Below are positions 35,601 through 46,800 of a stretch of 64,000 nucleotides of DNA, piece after piece. This DNA is from Cannabis sativa (taxonomy: Eukaryota; Streptophyta; Magnoliopsida; Rosales; Cannabaceae), in the NCBI RefSeq assembly GCF_029168945.1, contig NC_083602.1, positions 28,817,323 to 28,881,322 of the forward strand. The letters run 5' to 3'. Every line of letters starts with the position of its first letter. The stretch's first letter is position 1. The position numbers and the translations under genes were made by a program. The notes beneath the pieces were generated by a model. The model was given only the letters and a program-made list of their open reading frames with translations, had not been told where the DNA came from and did not search any database.

Positions 35601-36633
35601 CATATTAAATTTTTTTCTCTAATTGTTTTGATCCCCTTGGTGAGTATTTTGTTCTATGAAGTTCATAACAAGCTTAATTGAGATCATATTAGATGTCTAG
35701 TGAGAGTGAAGAAGAGCCCCCACAGCAGGGAGATGAAGCAAAAGAATGATATTGTCTTCAACAATGTTGAAGATGAGTTTTCACTGTGCAAGTGTCTATG
35801 CTCTCTATCTATGCTAGAAAACAATTAAGTTGTTCATCTTTTATCATTAATTAAAGCATACAATACAAACAGTGACTAGGCAATTACTATCTCGGGAAAC
35901 TTAAGTATGCAATGGTTATACTTCTTAATTTTTCAGTATGCAATAGTAATACTAACAATGAATGACAACAGGAAAATGTAAATCAACTTTCCATCAAACT
36001 ACAAAACTGACAAATGGAAAAAGGAATCAACATTTAGTAAGCACTCTGCATAATCTCTATTGGGTATTGAACTCGTTCAGCAGAACAAACTTTTTAGAGG
36101 CGTGTGTATGAAAAGAGCTATGTAAACAAGCCAAAGCTTAATAATTTGTCAAACAAAGATTACATTTAGGAGAAATCCCAATTAAAATAAACAGGAGTTA
36201 GATAATGACAACAAGCATAATGATTCCACAAGAGTCTACATATTGCTCGCATTAAAACAATGTCTCTTATCAACATATGCCACCATATGCTAGTTCATCG
36301 GATAGTTATCTCTACCTTAAATTCTAATGTTTGGGAGTGCAAGTATTGAAACAATTTTATGATTTTTTTTTTTTTTGGTGAGAAAAGCAAATAAATAAAT
36401 TAATTAATTAAAAGACGAACCTTGAAGAACTTGCCGGAAGAATGACGGATGTGAAAGCTTTTCCAGGCGTCTGAATCGGATTGGAGCAGTTGGTGTTGGG
36501 GTTGATAAGGGAGCAAGTGATGGGAAAACGACGGGGCGTTTTCAACGTGGGCTCTGAGCTCTTCCCACTCGAAGTCTTTGTTGTGGTACTCTGCTTCTTC
36601 TTTCTCTTCTTCCAAACCTATTCCTCCACTCAT
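29641..36633 (-). CDS. METTL2/6/8-type (Trm140-like) tRNA 3-methylcytidine methyltransferase, seven exons
   Basis: SAM-dependent methyltransferase. Relatives methylate C32 in the anticodon loop of certain tRNAs to 3-methylcytidine. Exons deduced by reading frame and GT/AG borders: 36633-36421, 31282-31173, 30947-30736, 30650-30556, 30271-30169, 30066-29924, 29739-29641. Together they total 975 bases, in frame, giving 324 codons plus TGA. Seen in order: YHNKDFEWEELRAHVENAPS and HIRHSSGKFFK (exon 1), ERRYLLKEFPELVS and the SAM-binding motif VLEVGCGNGSTVLP (exon 2), IIIYACDCSPEILERAK and a CNQCRD (exon 3), VDFITL/IFTLSAIPLTEMP (exons 4-5), LKPGGLLLFRDYG, MTMLRFE and GTRSYFFCLDTARDLF (exon 6), and NRRKGK, then RVWVHGKFQKPI (exon 7). 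Length and motif order fit plant homologues. Intron 1 is about 5.1 kb and contains a PPR gene and an inverted PPR pseudogene. No damage seen; probably functional. Confidence 0.93.
31535..33145. repeat. Left arm of a large inverted repeat (functional PPR 3' half and flank)
   Basis: By eye this segment matches, in reverse complement, about 34655-36150. Matched stretches include the last half of the PPR coding region, its 3' flank (31870-32070, with CTTGGTGGGTGTTCTGTACT against CTTGGTGAGTATTTTGTTCT on the other arm) and an outer block around 31600 (TTGTTCTGCTGAATGAGTTC against the reverse complement near 36065-36095). The arms are clearly diverged, with indels. Confidence 0.75.
32094..34085 (-). 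CDS. Pentatricopeptide repeat (PPR) protein, E/E+ class, probably organellar
   Basis: Single-exon open frame of 663 codons. The Arg/Ser-rich start (residues 1-30, with KLSYTHRYGRGLRFLSS) suits an organelle targeting peptide. From about residue 100 PPR units of the P-L-S type follow, for example YNTMISAL, PDVVSFNIMIVGNAKEG, KDFVSWNTMISGYAKAG, KDLVSWNSLIAGFAQNG, KDVTVWTTMITGLAFHG and NEVTFVAILTACTHSG. The end has an E motif (SIWGAMLSACRAHGNMELAE, LEPEKEGGYILLSNIYAA) and an E+ like tail (GVKKTAGCSSVVIDG). There is no DYW domain. E-class PPR proteins bind organelle RNA and usually serve C-to-U editing or processing; the target here is unknown. It resembles Arabidopsis At3g04750 as I remember it. 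The gene lies inside intron 1 of the methyltransferase gene, same strand. Start chosen as the first ATG of the open frame. Confidence 0.93.
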   Translation of the reverse strand: MIPRALAKLSYTHRYGRGLRFLSSISSSNNNTIWDPTVALKFSHPTLISLEKCSSNNQFKQILAQIMRIGLIGQTFPMSRLLLYSAISHPENLDTAILLFNHCTPHPNLYIYNTMISALSFSKVQSFSMYNSMLHLGIYPDKNTFLYLLKASPCVSEVKQVHCHAIVLGFGSYGYLKNSLMKVYLEKGSKVLARKVFCQMSTPDVVSFNIMIVGNAKEGFPLEAIKLFHEMVSLGLKPDEFTVLGLTISCGLSRDAKLGKSVHGWIERRKASNCLNLILSNAILDMYAKCNEFELASKIFNAMEKKDFVSWNTMISGYAKAGQLELSLYLFNEMPNKDLVSWNSLIAGFAQNGHYKMVMNLFGSMVVENVRPDNITMVCLVSAAAEIGALDQGKWIHGIVVRNQMQVDAFLGSSLIDMYSKCGSIERAFLVFQGVTQKDVTVWTTMITGLAFHGYGNKALDLFSEMQLEVTPNEVTFVAILTACTHSGLVNEGLYIFYNMRRIFGIEPQVEHYGCLVDLLGRSGRLVEAYDLIQNMPSKPSCSIWGAMLSACRAHGNMELAEVASRELFKLEPEKEGGYILLSNIYAACEEWNHSDMVREVMEIKGVKKTAGCSSVVIDGLVHNFVAADLHHPRWSDIFSIMQYLNNEMKPEDDFLLDMQMLM
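34086..34654. other. PPR upstream region within the methyltransferase intron
   Basis: AT-rich, gene-free. It should hold the promoter and 5' leader of the minus-strand PPR gene, but I cannot single out elements. Confidence 0.4.
34655..36150 (+). pseudogene. Inverted, truncated PPR gene copy (right arm of the inverted repeat)
   Basis: A degraded copy of the 3' half of the neighbouring PPR gene on the opposite strand. Readable pieces include the region matching YAKAGQLELSLYLF (about 34655), HYKMVMNLF (about 34755), TKKDVTMWTTM (near 34990), TPNEITFIGVLTAH (near 35095), and an open stretch 35240-35467 with SIWGAMLSACNADRNME and GVKKIAC that matches the E motif. The gene's 3' flank follows to about 36150. 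Many stops, deletions and frameshifts are present and the first half of the gene is missing. It lies in methyltransferase intron 1, antisense to it. Confidence 0.85.
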
Positions 36634-36639
36634 GCTTAA

Positions 36640-36642
<3 letters not shown>

Positions 36643-36674
<32 letters not shown>
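36643..36674. repeat. (CT)16 microsatellite in the methyltransferase 5' leader
   Basis: A pure 32 bp CT run (GA on the coding strand) ends ten bases before the methyltransferase start codon at 36633. CT/GA tracts are frequent in plant 5' leaders and core promoters. A length-dependent effect on expression is possible but not shown. Confidence 0.9.
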
Positions 36675-36676
<2 letters not shown>

Positions 36677-37867
36677 TCAGAGCTCAACCCACCGTTAACT
36701 GAGGAGGTAATTCCGCAGGTACTGTAAGACCCAAAAACCGGTTCAGGAAAGGGGCAAACCCGAATTTTGTTATCTTAGCATGACTGTCACTTTAGTCCTT
36801 GAGATTTATTATTATGCATTTACACCCTTAGTTTTTTTTTTCCTTTTTCTGACATAGACCCTTTTAGAGTTTTAAATGTCAATTTAGTCCCAATAATTAA
36901 CACAAATTTTAAAAGTGTTATCAATGATAATAAATATGGATGTTTAAATTTTTTCATTTATTACTATTAATTATAATTATTATTCTCTACTCTTAATTTT
37001 TTATTCTATGATTCACATTTATTCTATACATCATATTGATGTTACATACAATGCACGTATAATTAGTTTTCTTTTTAATTAGGTTCAATTAAGTGATATT
37101 AAGTGCAATACATGTATATTTAATTTTTTTTTTTAATTAAGTAATGTATTTTTTTAAAAAAAATTTAAAATAGAGTTTGAGATTTTAATCTTTAAAAAAA
37201 AAAAAATTAGCTATTGCTACATTGGTGTGTTATTTGAATGTGATTATATATATACATATTTTTTAAATTTTTATTTTTTTTAATCAGGTAAAGTACTTAA
37301 TAATACATATATTATAATTTACTATATTGTTAACCAAAACACACATAACCAAAGTTGAGTATGTTTATATGTAGGTTTTTTATTCATAAACTTTACGAAA
37401 AATATGGTGTGTAAATCGGCTTACCATATCTAAAACAGAAAGCAATCAATTTCTTATTACAACTATTTCAATTTAAAATATAAAATAAATAATAATAAAA
37501 TTAAAAATATTTATAAAATTTTAAATTTAAATTTTTTATATAAAATATTTACATAATTTTTTTATTCTAATTTAAAGTTAAACCAATAAATTTAAAAATA
37601 TGATTAAAAATATTAATAATATTTTAAGTATTTTAAATTAAAATTAAAATTTCTTTATATAAAAATTTACGTAATTTTTATTTTTAAATACATATAATCA
37701 TATTATAAAATTTATAAAATTAATAAAAAAAAATATTTTGTTAATTAATAGGATATTCTGTTAAAGTTAACGTAGAAACCCAAAAAGAATCGTTAAACTA
37801 AGAATTCTGTTATATAGCCACACTTTATATAGAATAGATTTATTCTTCATTAATTTGATAATATTAT
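36675..37867. other. Upstream region of the methyltransferase gene, AT-rich
   Basis: The first 100 bases are balanced in composition and probably carry the promoter. From 36780 onward the sequence is A+T-rich with long homopolymers. No gene or clear mobile element seen. Confidence 0.45.
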
Positions 37868-38159
37868 TGTTGGAATATGTTATACCAGGATCTAGATTTA
37901 CTACCATGTATGTTATTTAACATCCTAAATATGAATCTCTAAAATAATGTAAATAAACACATATAAGTTTCAGAAACCTTACAGTGGGTGCAGCGGAATA
38001 TCAATGGCTCCTTTCACTTAGATCTCTAACCCTTGTATCCAGTCTGTAGCAGAGTATCACCAAGATCTGAGTCTGAATCTCCTTCTCTTGACACTGGATT
38101 CTTCACATCCTTACACACTATGATTGAGTACTACTTGATGTGTGTGGGCACTTACTCTA
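37868..38159 (-). repeat. Truncated LTR of the A/C/E Copia family
   Basis: Starts TGTTGGAATATG and follows the minus-oriented LTR of this family block by block: ACCAGGATCTAGAT, AACATCCTAAATATGAA, AAACCTTACAGTGGGTGCAGCGGAATA, GTAGCAGAGTATCACC, TGATGTGTGTGGGCACT. It stops after about 290 bases where the G2 LTR begins, so G2 apparently inserted into or replaced the rest. Confidence 0.8.
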
Positions 38160-40403
38160 CGTAACGCCCTAATCTATAGGAACGCCACGTGTGTGATTTT
38201 ATAAAACTACTTTAATACTAATATATTAATTAAATATAAAAAAACTGTGAGGATAAACAAAACTTGACTAAAATAAAAAACTAAAAACGGATATTATAAC
38301 GGCAGTAAAAAGGAGTTTCGGGGATCCCTGTTATAAAAGATTTATCCAAAAGACGATATACAACAACAATTCAAAATACAGCAGACACAGCCAGTCTAAA
38401 ACAACTCCTGGCAACTCAACACGCAGGCTGGTGGGGTCAATATGTACATTGCTGGAGAAGATCGCCATCTCATGGTTGTTCTAACTTTGCCTTGCCCTTA
38501 CCTGCACCACAAAGCACCCGTGAGTCACATAGACTCAGCAATAAAAGTAATAAAGAATGATACATTAAATAGCTAATTATACATTTCATTATCACAAAAT
38601 GATTAAACTATAACATTCAACAGTAGGTAATATAACCATTCATATGCATAAAATAGATATGCTCATATATTTGCATTGCCTAATCAGGTAAGCCCGTGTC
38701 ATAATGCAATATCATATATAATATCATTGCGCCACCTAATCAGGTGAGCCTGTGCCACAACTTGACACTAATATATTGCATTCGTCTAATGAGACGATCT
38801 CGTACCTACGCTCGGTACTTATCATATGTCACTAACGCCCATACCCTTGCCTATTACGTCGCCAGGTATATTACATCACCCAATTAGGTGAGCCCGTATA
38901 TTGTGGCCATAGTATCATTACATTATCATTTCCTAATCAGACAATCGATAATTTCATAACCTGTCATGCTATGTGGTACATTATATTTTTCTTACCTCAA
39001 GTTCTGGATCAGGTATGTTGGCCGACCTACTTGGAGAACGATCGATAATCTCAGGCCCTATGTCATAACAATAATAAATCAATAAGTGTTTATCCCAAAA
39101 CACCACTTAACACTCACGTAAGACAATCTCAGATTTTCTACTAAATTCCGTGGTATAAATACACTAAAATAAAATTTATATTTTGGCTCTAGAACATACA
39201 CCATATCGTAGAGCTCGTCGCAAGCTTCAAAATGGTATGTAGAACGTCATAAACGGACACCCAAGTGAAAAGTTATGATAAAAATACGATTTCTGATCTC
39301 GTATGAATTTCTAAAAACTATGAAATACAAAAATCTCAATTTTCGCACTCACTGAAACACTACCAAAACTTATAAAATCACTCCAAACTTCACAGAGCAC
39401 ATATATACCATAAATACTACCATTCTTACGTAACAGAAATTAAAATCAGCCCCTTAAATAGAAAACGCCATTAACGCTCAAACTTAGCTTTAAAAAGTTT
39501 CAAAATCGATTTCTAACCCAAAATCACCTCGATTTCAGCAAGAAAACATCGAAACTAGTCTCATGACTACCCGAGAACAATCCAATAAGGTCAGAACCTT
39601 CATAACTATTCTAATTCACAAAACCCCTATACAAAACTAATTGTTATTGAACTTAAAACGATATTAAACCTTACCTTAAGCTTCCTTAGTATGAGAATTC
39701 GCTATTTTGCTACTGCCAGAGCTAAGATCGCTAGGTTTCGGATTGAAAATAAATAATAAAAAACAAAAAAGTGGATATAGGAGGAGAAAGTTTTATCGAA
39801 AGAAAATGAACGAGAGTTTCGTTCATTCTTTTTCTGCATTAGACTTATATAATATAAGTTATAACTTATATATAATATATATAAATATATACTTCATGAT
39901 CATTTTAAAAGAATATTATAATAATAATAATATAATAATAATACTAATATGATATAATATAATAATATAGTAATAATATTAATAAAGACTTTATTATTAA
40001 TAATTATCTTATCATTTCTTAACTACTAAGAAACTTCTACTTCTAGGGTGATACCTAAAATCTCATATACTCTTAATTATCCTAATACTTACATTATTAA
40101 CTTATCACAATATTCCCATTAATTCTATCAATTAAGCCTTTTATGACATTTTTGGCCCCCGATCGAGCCTCCAAAGTCGCCAAAACTGAAAATATCTTCA
40201 TTTCGCCAGTAACTCATATTACATCCACATATGCCATATAAATCTCCATAATTTATAAATTATGCTTATTTATCCACTTATAGCAAATTTAAAATTTATG
40301 TTCAACTAGATTAGTAGGATCATAATCCCACTTATTACCTGATTAACCCGTAATATAATTATAAACCCTAATTATTAACTATTAGGCTTGTTGGGATATT
40401 ACA
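38160..40403 (-). repeat. 3' LTR of Gypsy element G2
   Basis: About 2244 bp, from (C/T)GTAACGCCC to TTGGGATATTACA on the plus strand. The terminal T appears mutated to C. It contains repeated short dyads around CACCTAATCAGGTG (38733-38746 and diverged copies to 38950) and an AT-rich low-complexity patch at 39910-40010. The plus ORF at 39707-39952 lies in the LTR and is not a gene. Confidence 0.85.
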
Positions 40404-40439
40404 ACCATCCCCTCCTTATAAGAATTTCGTCCTCAAAAT

Positions 40440-42350
40440 TTACCTGAATAACTCAGGATACAGCTCCCGCATCTGCGACTCTAATTCCCAAGTCGCTTCC
40501 TCAACTTTACTATTACTCCACAAGACTTTAACGAGAGGGATCGTTTTATTTCGGAGTACTTTCTCCTTTCTGTCTAAGATCTGGATAGGTTGTTCTTCAT
40601 AAGATAAGTCTGTCTGGAGCTCAACATCATTGTAACTCAAAACATGTGTCGGATCTGACACGTACTTTCTCAACATAGAGATATGGAAGACATTATGCAC
40701 CCCGAATAACGCAGGTGGTAAAGCTAATCGATAGGCCACCTGACCTATCCGCTCCAGTATCTCAAAAGGGTCGATGTATCTAGGGCTCAATTTTCCTTTC
40801 TTTCCAAATCTACGCACCCCTTTTATAGGTGATATTCGAAGAAATACAAAGTCTCCCACTTGAAATTTGATATCCCTATGCTTTGAATCAGCGTAGCTTT
40901 TCTGTCTACTTTGCGAAGCAAGCATATGAGATCGAATCTTTTCAATGGATTCACTGGTCCTTTGGACCAATTCAGGTCCAAGATAACGTCTCTTTCCAGC
41001 CTCATCCCAGTGGATAGGCGATCGACATTTCCTACCATACAGCATCTTGTAAGGTGCCATACCAATGGTGCTTTGATAACTGTTATTATATGAAAACTCA
41101 ATCAAGGATAGGAACTTGCTCCAAGATCCCTCAAAATCTATTACACATGCTCGCAACATGTCTTCCAATATCTGAATGGTTCTTTCAGACTGACCATCTG
41201 TCTAAGGGTGAAAAGTTGTATTGAATCTCAACTTGGTTCCCATAGCTTTTTGTAAACTCTCCCAGAACTTGGAAGTATATTTGGGATCACGATCTGAAAC
41301 AATTGACTTTGGGGCACCATGGAGTATCACTATCTCTTTAATGTACAATTCAGCATACTGTTCCACAGTATAAGTCACGTACATGTAAAAAGTGCACTGA
41401 CTTGATAAATCTATCCACTATCACCCATATGGAGTCATATAACCCAGTAGTCGACCTAGACAACCCCACTACAAAGTCCATAGTTATGTCTTCCCATTTC
41501 CATTCAGGTATTCTCAAGGACTGAAGTAAACCTGTCAGCCTTTGATGTTCAGCCTTAACCTGCTGATAGGTTAAACACTTTGAAACGTATTCAACAATAT
41601 CACTCTTCATTCCTGACCACCAATATATTGCCTTGGTGTCATGATACATCATTGTTGTCCTCGGGTGAATGCGGAGTAGTATGGAACTCATCAAGGATTT
41701 CTCTTCTGATCTGATCATCTGTCGGAACACAAATTCTACCCTTATATCTTAGTAGTCCACTTGGAGTCACTATGAAATCTTTTGTAGCACCAATCTCAAC
41801 TTTCTTTCTGAGTTCAATCAATTCAGGATCATTTTGTTGACCAATCTTTATTCTTTCTATTAAATCAGACTGCAATGTAATATTTGCCAACTTCCCGACT
41901 ACAAACTCAATCTCAGCCTTGGCTATATCCTCAGCCAATCTTGGAGAGATTTCCTTCAACTCATAAACCTGCCCTGCGCCTTTCCGGCTAAGTGCATCTG
42001 CCACTACGTTTGCTTTGCCGGGATGGTAGAGGATTTCACAGTCATAATCCTTGACTAACTCTAGCCATCGTCGTTGTCTCATATTCAGATCTTTTTGAGT
42101 GAAAAAATATTTTAAACTTTTGTGGTCGGTGTAAATCTCACACTTTTCACCATATAAATAGTGACGCCACACCTTCAGGGCAAAAACCACAGCTGCCAGT
42201 TCTAGATCATGAGTGGGGTAACGCTGTTCAAAATCCTTCAACTGCCTAGAGGCATAGGCAATGACCTTCCCTGATTGCATTAACACACGACCCAAACCTT
42301 ATCTTGAGGAATCACAGTATATCACAAACTTTTCATCACTGACTGGAAGG
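40440..42350 (-). pseudogene. Element G2 RNase H and integrase
   Basis: Read from high to low coordinates. RNase [41 protein letters not shown] and [12 protein letters not shown], split only for brevity here. Then [17 protein letters not shown], the integrase HHCC region (frameshift near 41650-41700, CLTYQQVKAEHQR with the second Cys changed to Tyr), the core (MDFVVGLSRST, DRDPKYTSKFWESL), a stop and frame change near 41200, and the C-terminal part (41168-40440) with YNNSYQSTIGMAPYKMLYGR, SVEEATWELE-like tail and LFR. A stop also precedes the GLGRVLMQ start (near 42298). Not functional. Confidence 0.9.
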
Positions 42351-42355
42351 CTTAG

Positions 42356-43674
42356 TGTTAGGTTATTTTTAGTATTAATTTTAGATTAAGTTTAGTATAT
42401 TTTTAATTAAGTTTTAATCGTGTTTGGAGCATTTTTACGCTTGTTATCTTTTATTTTTACAGATTTAAAATAGAAGAAGATTAGAAAAATATCAGAGAAA
42501 AAGATGGGAAAAAGATAAAAAATATCATGATATTTAAAATAGAGAAAATTGTGGAAGCCGAAACTTCAAGTCTGAATTCGACGGTGTTCTGATTGGATTT
42601 TGGAAAAAGTCAAAACATGATAGTTCTATATCTCTCTTTTATCTTTCCGGAACATCTTGAATCGTCTGATTCCGAGCAATATTGAGAGAGTTATGGCCAA
42701 AATACTATCAGTCAACGCAGCAGAAAAAAAATATCTCGTTTGAGGTTTCCCAAAAATTTAAATCCGAATGGGAATTTAAATATTGCGTTTTTTTCCATAT
42801 TTTTAGGCCTTCAATGCCTATATAAAGGGAAGAATGGAGTTGATTTCAGGAAGCAATGTCAGAGAGAAAAAAAGTGAGAGTTCAGATACAGAGTAGAGAG
42901 ATCAACTGCAATACTGGAGACATACTGCTCAGGGTTTTCAGCATTCTTCTTTTCTTCTCTTCTCTATTTTTCATCTCTTTTCTATCAGTTAATATGTGTA
43001 TTTGTGCTTCATTGAACATGAGTAACTAAACACTTTATTAGGGTTAGATGGATATTGTTTGATATTGTTTATGGTTTTAATATGATTAATTTTCCCCCTA
43101 ATTTCTATGTATTCTATTTTATTTGTGCTTAATTATTTTTAATTGCCTGATCACCAATTAACTGTCTATGATTTTGATGCGAGATCTGAGAAGTGAGTGT
43201 CAAATATGCTATAGTAGAATAGAACTGAATTTCGATATAGGACGAGAGTACCTATATGGTTTAGATAGCTTATAGGGTTTCTGTGTTTAATGCCTGTTGC
43301 ATGTTAAATTTATCACGAGAGTAGAAAGTTTGCATGTGATTGAGGTTTATATATCTGATAAGACTATAAATTACCTTAGTAAACCTGCTATTGCATAGAA
43401 ATTAACATTAGAAAAATAATCATATTAGGCCATAATCAATAGAAACAATTGAAATCGACACCCTAGTTTATTAACTATCAATTTTCTCGAATCGTTGCTT
43501 CCAACTATTTTTCTTATACTTCATTGTTTTTTTTCCTATCTTTTATTTAATCAAATAGAAGTAAAAGTTTAATTTCAACGTACTTAACTACACTCCCTGT
43601 GGGATCGACCTCACTCCTAGTGAGTCTACTACTTGAAACGATACGTACACTTGCGTGTGCAAAATATCGCAACA
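42356..43674 (+). repeat. 5' LTR of element B
   Basis: 1319 bp; TATATAAA at 42819-42826 is a likely promoter TATA box. The start agrees with the target duplication CTTAG just before it. Confidence 0.95.
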
Positions 43675-43680
43675 AGTTTT

Positions 43681-43698
43681 TGGCGCCGTTGCCGGGGA
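43681..43698 (+). other. Primer binding site of element B (tRNA-Asp)
   Basis: TGGCGCCGTTGCCGGGGA, six bases after the LTR end, is complementary to the 3' end of plant tRNA-Asp(GTC) including CCA, as I recall that tRNA. This primer is used by Athila-like elements. Confidence 0.9.
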
Positions 43699-43873
43699 GT
43701 GTTAGTTAATATTATTAAAAATTAAATTTTGTTCTAATTTGGTTTTTCTTTTTAGTTTTAGTATTAATTTTGTTATTTCAAATTTTTATCTTTTCAGTAC
43801 TAATTTAGTTTTTTTTATTTTTTTTATTTTACTAATATTTTATTGATGAGTTTGACCTGCAATGTAAAGCTAG

Positions 43874-46800
43874 ATGCTATACCTTGATGATTTTGCCCAA
43901 CAACACAATGAACCATTCTATTCTGCTTGGAGGAGATTTAAAGAGTATGGAGAGAGATGTTATCCCACCTTCTCAAGTGGGTGTTTTACGTGGCTCTTTT
44001 ATAATGGACTTAATGATGAAACAAGTGTTGGAAATTATTTTACCAGGATCTTAGATCTACTCACAAGTATGTTGATTAACACCCTAAATATGAACTTTCT
44101 AAAACGATGAAATAAACACATATAAAGTTTAGGAAACCTTACATTGGGTGCAGCGGAATAATATGACTCCTTCCGTTCAGATATCTAGCCCTTGATTCCT
44201 TTCTGTAGCAGAGCATTATCAATATCTGAACCTGGATCTCTTTCTCTGAATCTTTGATGCTGAAACTCCTTTGCTGATGATCTTTCTTCACGATCTTCCT
44301 CACTATGATTGAGGTATCACTTGATGTGTGTGGGCACTACTCATACACTAAGGATTTCGAAATTCAAGAGGGAAGAGAAAGAAGAAGTGGCAGCTAAAGA
44401 TAGGGAGAGAGAAAGGCTCAGGTTTTTCTCTGAAGGAAAAATAGAAAATTTTAAGTGTAGAAATTTAGTGTAAATTTCTTGAAGCCTTCACTATCTATTT
44501 ATAGCATTCCACTAGGGTAAGGTTTGAATTATTTGGCATTAAAATAATGAAAAAATCAGTTTAAATTTCCTACAAAAGTGGCCAGCCCTATACAAGTGGA
44601 TTTGGGCCTTACTTTTTGCAATTTTGCAGTTTTATCTTTTCTGCATCTGATTTTCTCAAAAACGCCAATTTTCTAATTCAATCATTTAAATGCCAATTCT
44701 AACTATTTAATAACTATAAATAATTATTAAATAATATTGTCATTTATCATATTTATTAATTGCACCATACAAAGTATCATAATTAACAAATATGCCCCTG
44801 TTAACTCTTTCTTTACAATTTCGCCCTTACTTAGTGAAAATTTCACAAATAGACATAGTCTAATTCGTGAATTATAATTGATTAATCAAAACCAATTACA
44901 TGAGTCTTACAAGCAATATTATCTCAACTAGTGGGGGGACCATGGGTCTATATAACCGAGCTTCCAATAAGTAGATCAAGAATTTAACACTAAAATTCAC
45001 TAACTTATTAATTCTTCGTTGAATCCACGCATAGAACTTAGAATTGCACTCTCAGTATATAGAATGCTCTATATGTTCCACCATATAGACACATCATTAG
45101 TTATCCATTGTTATAATCCTAATGTGATCAATGATCCTCTATATGAATGATCTACACTGTAAAGGGATTAGATTACCGTTACACCCTACAATGTATTTAT
45201 TCCTTAAAACACTTGACCCCGTATAAATGATATTTCAGCTTATGTGAAATGAGTACTCCACCATTTATGTTCGTTTGGTCAAGCTCGAAGGAGATCATCC
45301 TTTGCTTACTATTCGCCAGATAGAAGCTATAGATTCCATGTTTATGATAGCGCTCCCACTCAATTGTACTACCGTGTTCCCAAAATGTACGTATCACCCT
45401 GACCTAAAAGTAGGCTTAACTAACAAATCAAAGAACACAAATAGCCTTTCAAGATTGAGCCTAATCATAACAGGATTCAGAACATTTGATCTAGGATCAA
45501 CTAGGCGATATTGACTTGAATAGATATTACGGTAAATTTAATAAATCTAAGTCAAAGTTCAATATCGGTCCCTTCCGATGCATACTCCATGCATCCAACC
45601 TGAGCATTACTTTAACCAATGCTCTGGAAAGAACATAGTATTTCTCCAAATACAAGTAAACTCTTGTTGTAGATTATCATATCAGTAAAACCCTGTGTCT
45701 GATAAATCTAGGAAACTTTATTCACATAGTCATGTTTACTTTCCAATGTGTTGACGGCACAATAAACAGGATCAAGTATGTGAAAAGGGTTTCAGATGAA
45801 TTTATACATTATGTACATATAATCATGAAATAAATCATGTGAACCATGCAACATTAAATGTTATTTCTGATCTATATTAATAAGTAAATCTGATTATATT
45901 GAAATGAGTTTTATTTAGGGCATAAAACCCAACAAACTCCCACTTGCACTAATATAAAACAAAAAGTGTGTTTCAAATAATCTCAACACCTTGATGTACA
46001 AATCAAGTGTAGTAGTAGTAAACTCCTCGTAATAGGATCTGAAAAGTTGAATTAACCACAACCTTTTCTCCACTATTACTCTTCCTTAATCACAAAATCA
46101 TTGATAATGTGAAATTCCTCTCTATATGTCTACTCTCTTGGGATACTGGATTCTATATCTTTGGCAACTACTTTTGGTTAATCAGGAAATTAACACTAAT
46201 AGTTTAAGGCAATTTGGAATGATGCCAAAAATGTATAGAACTTTCCTTAGACTGAATAAGTACCTTTCCTGCAACCTTAACATTCAGTCCCTCTCTGGTA
46301 GACCTAGAGACTTCAGATAGGTTTTTACACTTCTCCAAAATCACTATTCCACCCCCAGAGTAACCACCATCTTATCATAAAGATTTACTAGCACAAAGGC
46401 AAATTTCGAAATCTGATATGGTGTAGTCTAAGAGTTTTAAACACACTCTTATAGACTAACATATAGTTCCTCTTCTTAATCTTAGGATTTACTTGATTGT
46501 CTTCCAATGTTCTTCTCCTGAATTAATCTGATACCTACTCATTACTCCCACTCAACAGCAGGTGTCTGGTCTAAGGCATACAAAAGCATATCTAAGACCT
46601 CTCACTGTTGATATAAGAAATTCTTTCATGGCTTTATCTTTTCTGGAATAGTTAAGACTTTTCCTTAGTTAAATAAAATCTATACCTAAGAAGTTGTGAA
46701 GCTTCTATAGATTGCCATTAGAAAGAAAATGCTTCAGCATCTTACTAAAGTAAGTTGCTTGCATTAGAGTAAGTAATTACCAGGTATACCACAAGCCATA

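Noticed and set aside
39707..39952. Plus ORF ending in an AT-rich tract
   Set aside because: Inside the G2 LTR, with low-complexity composition and no motif.
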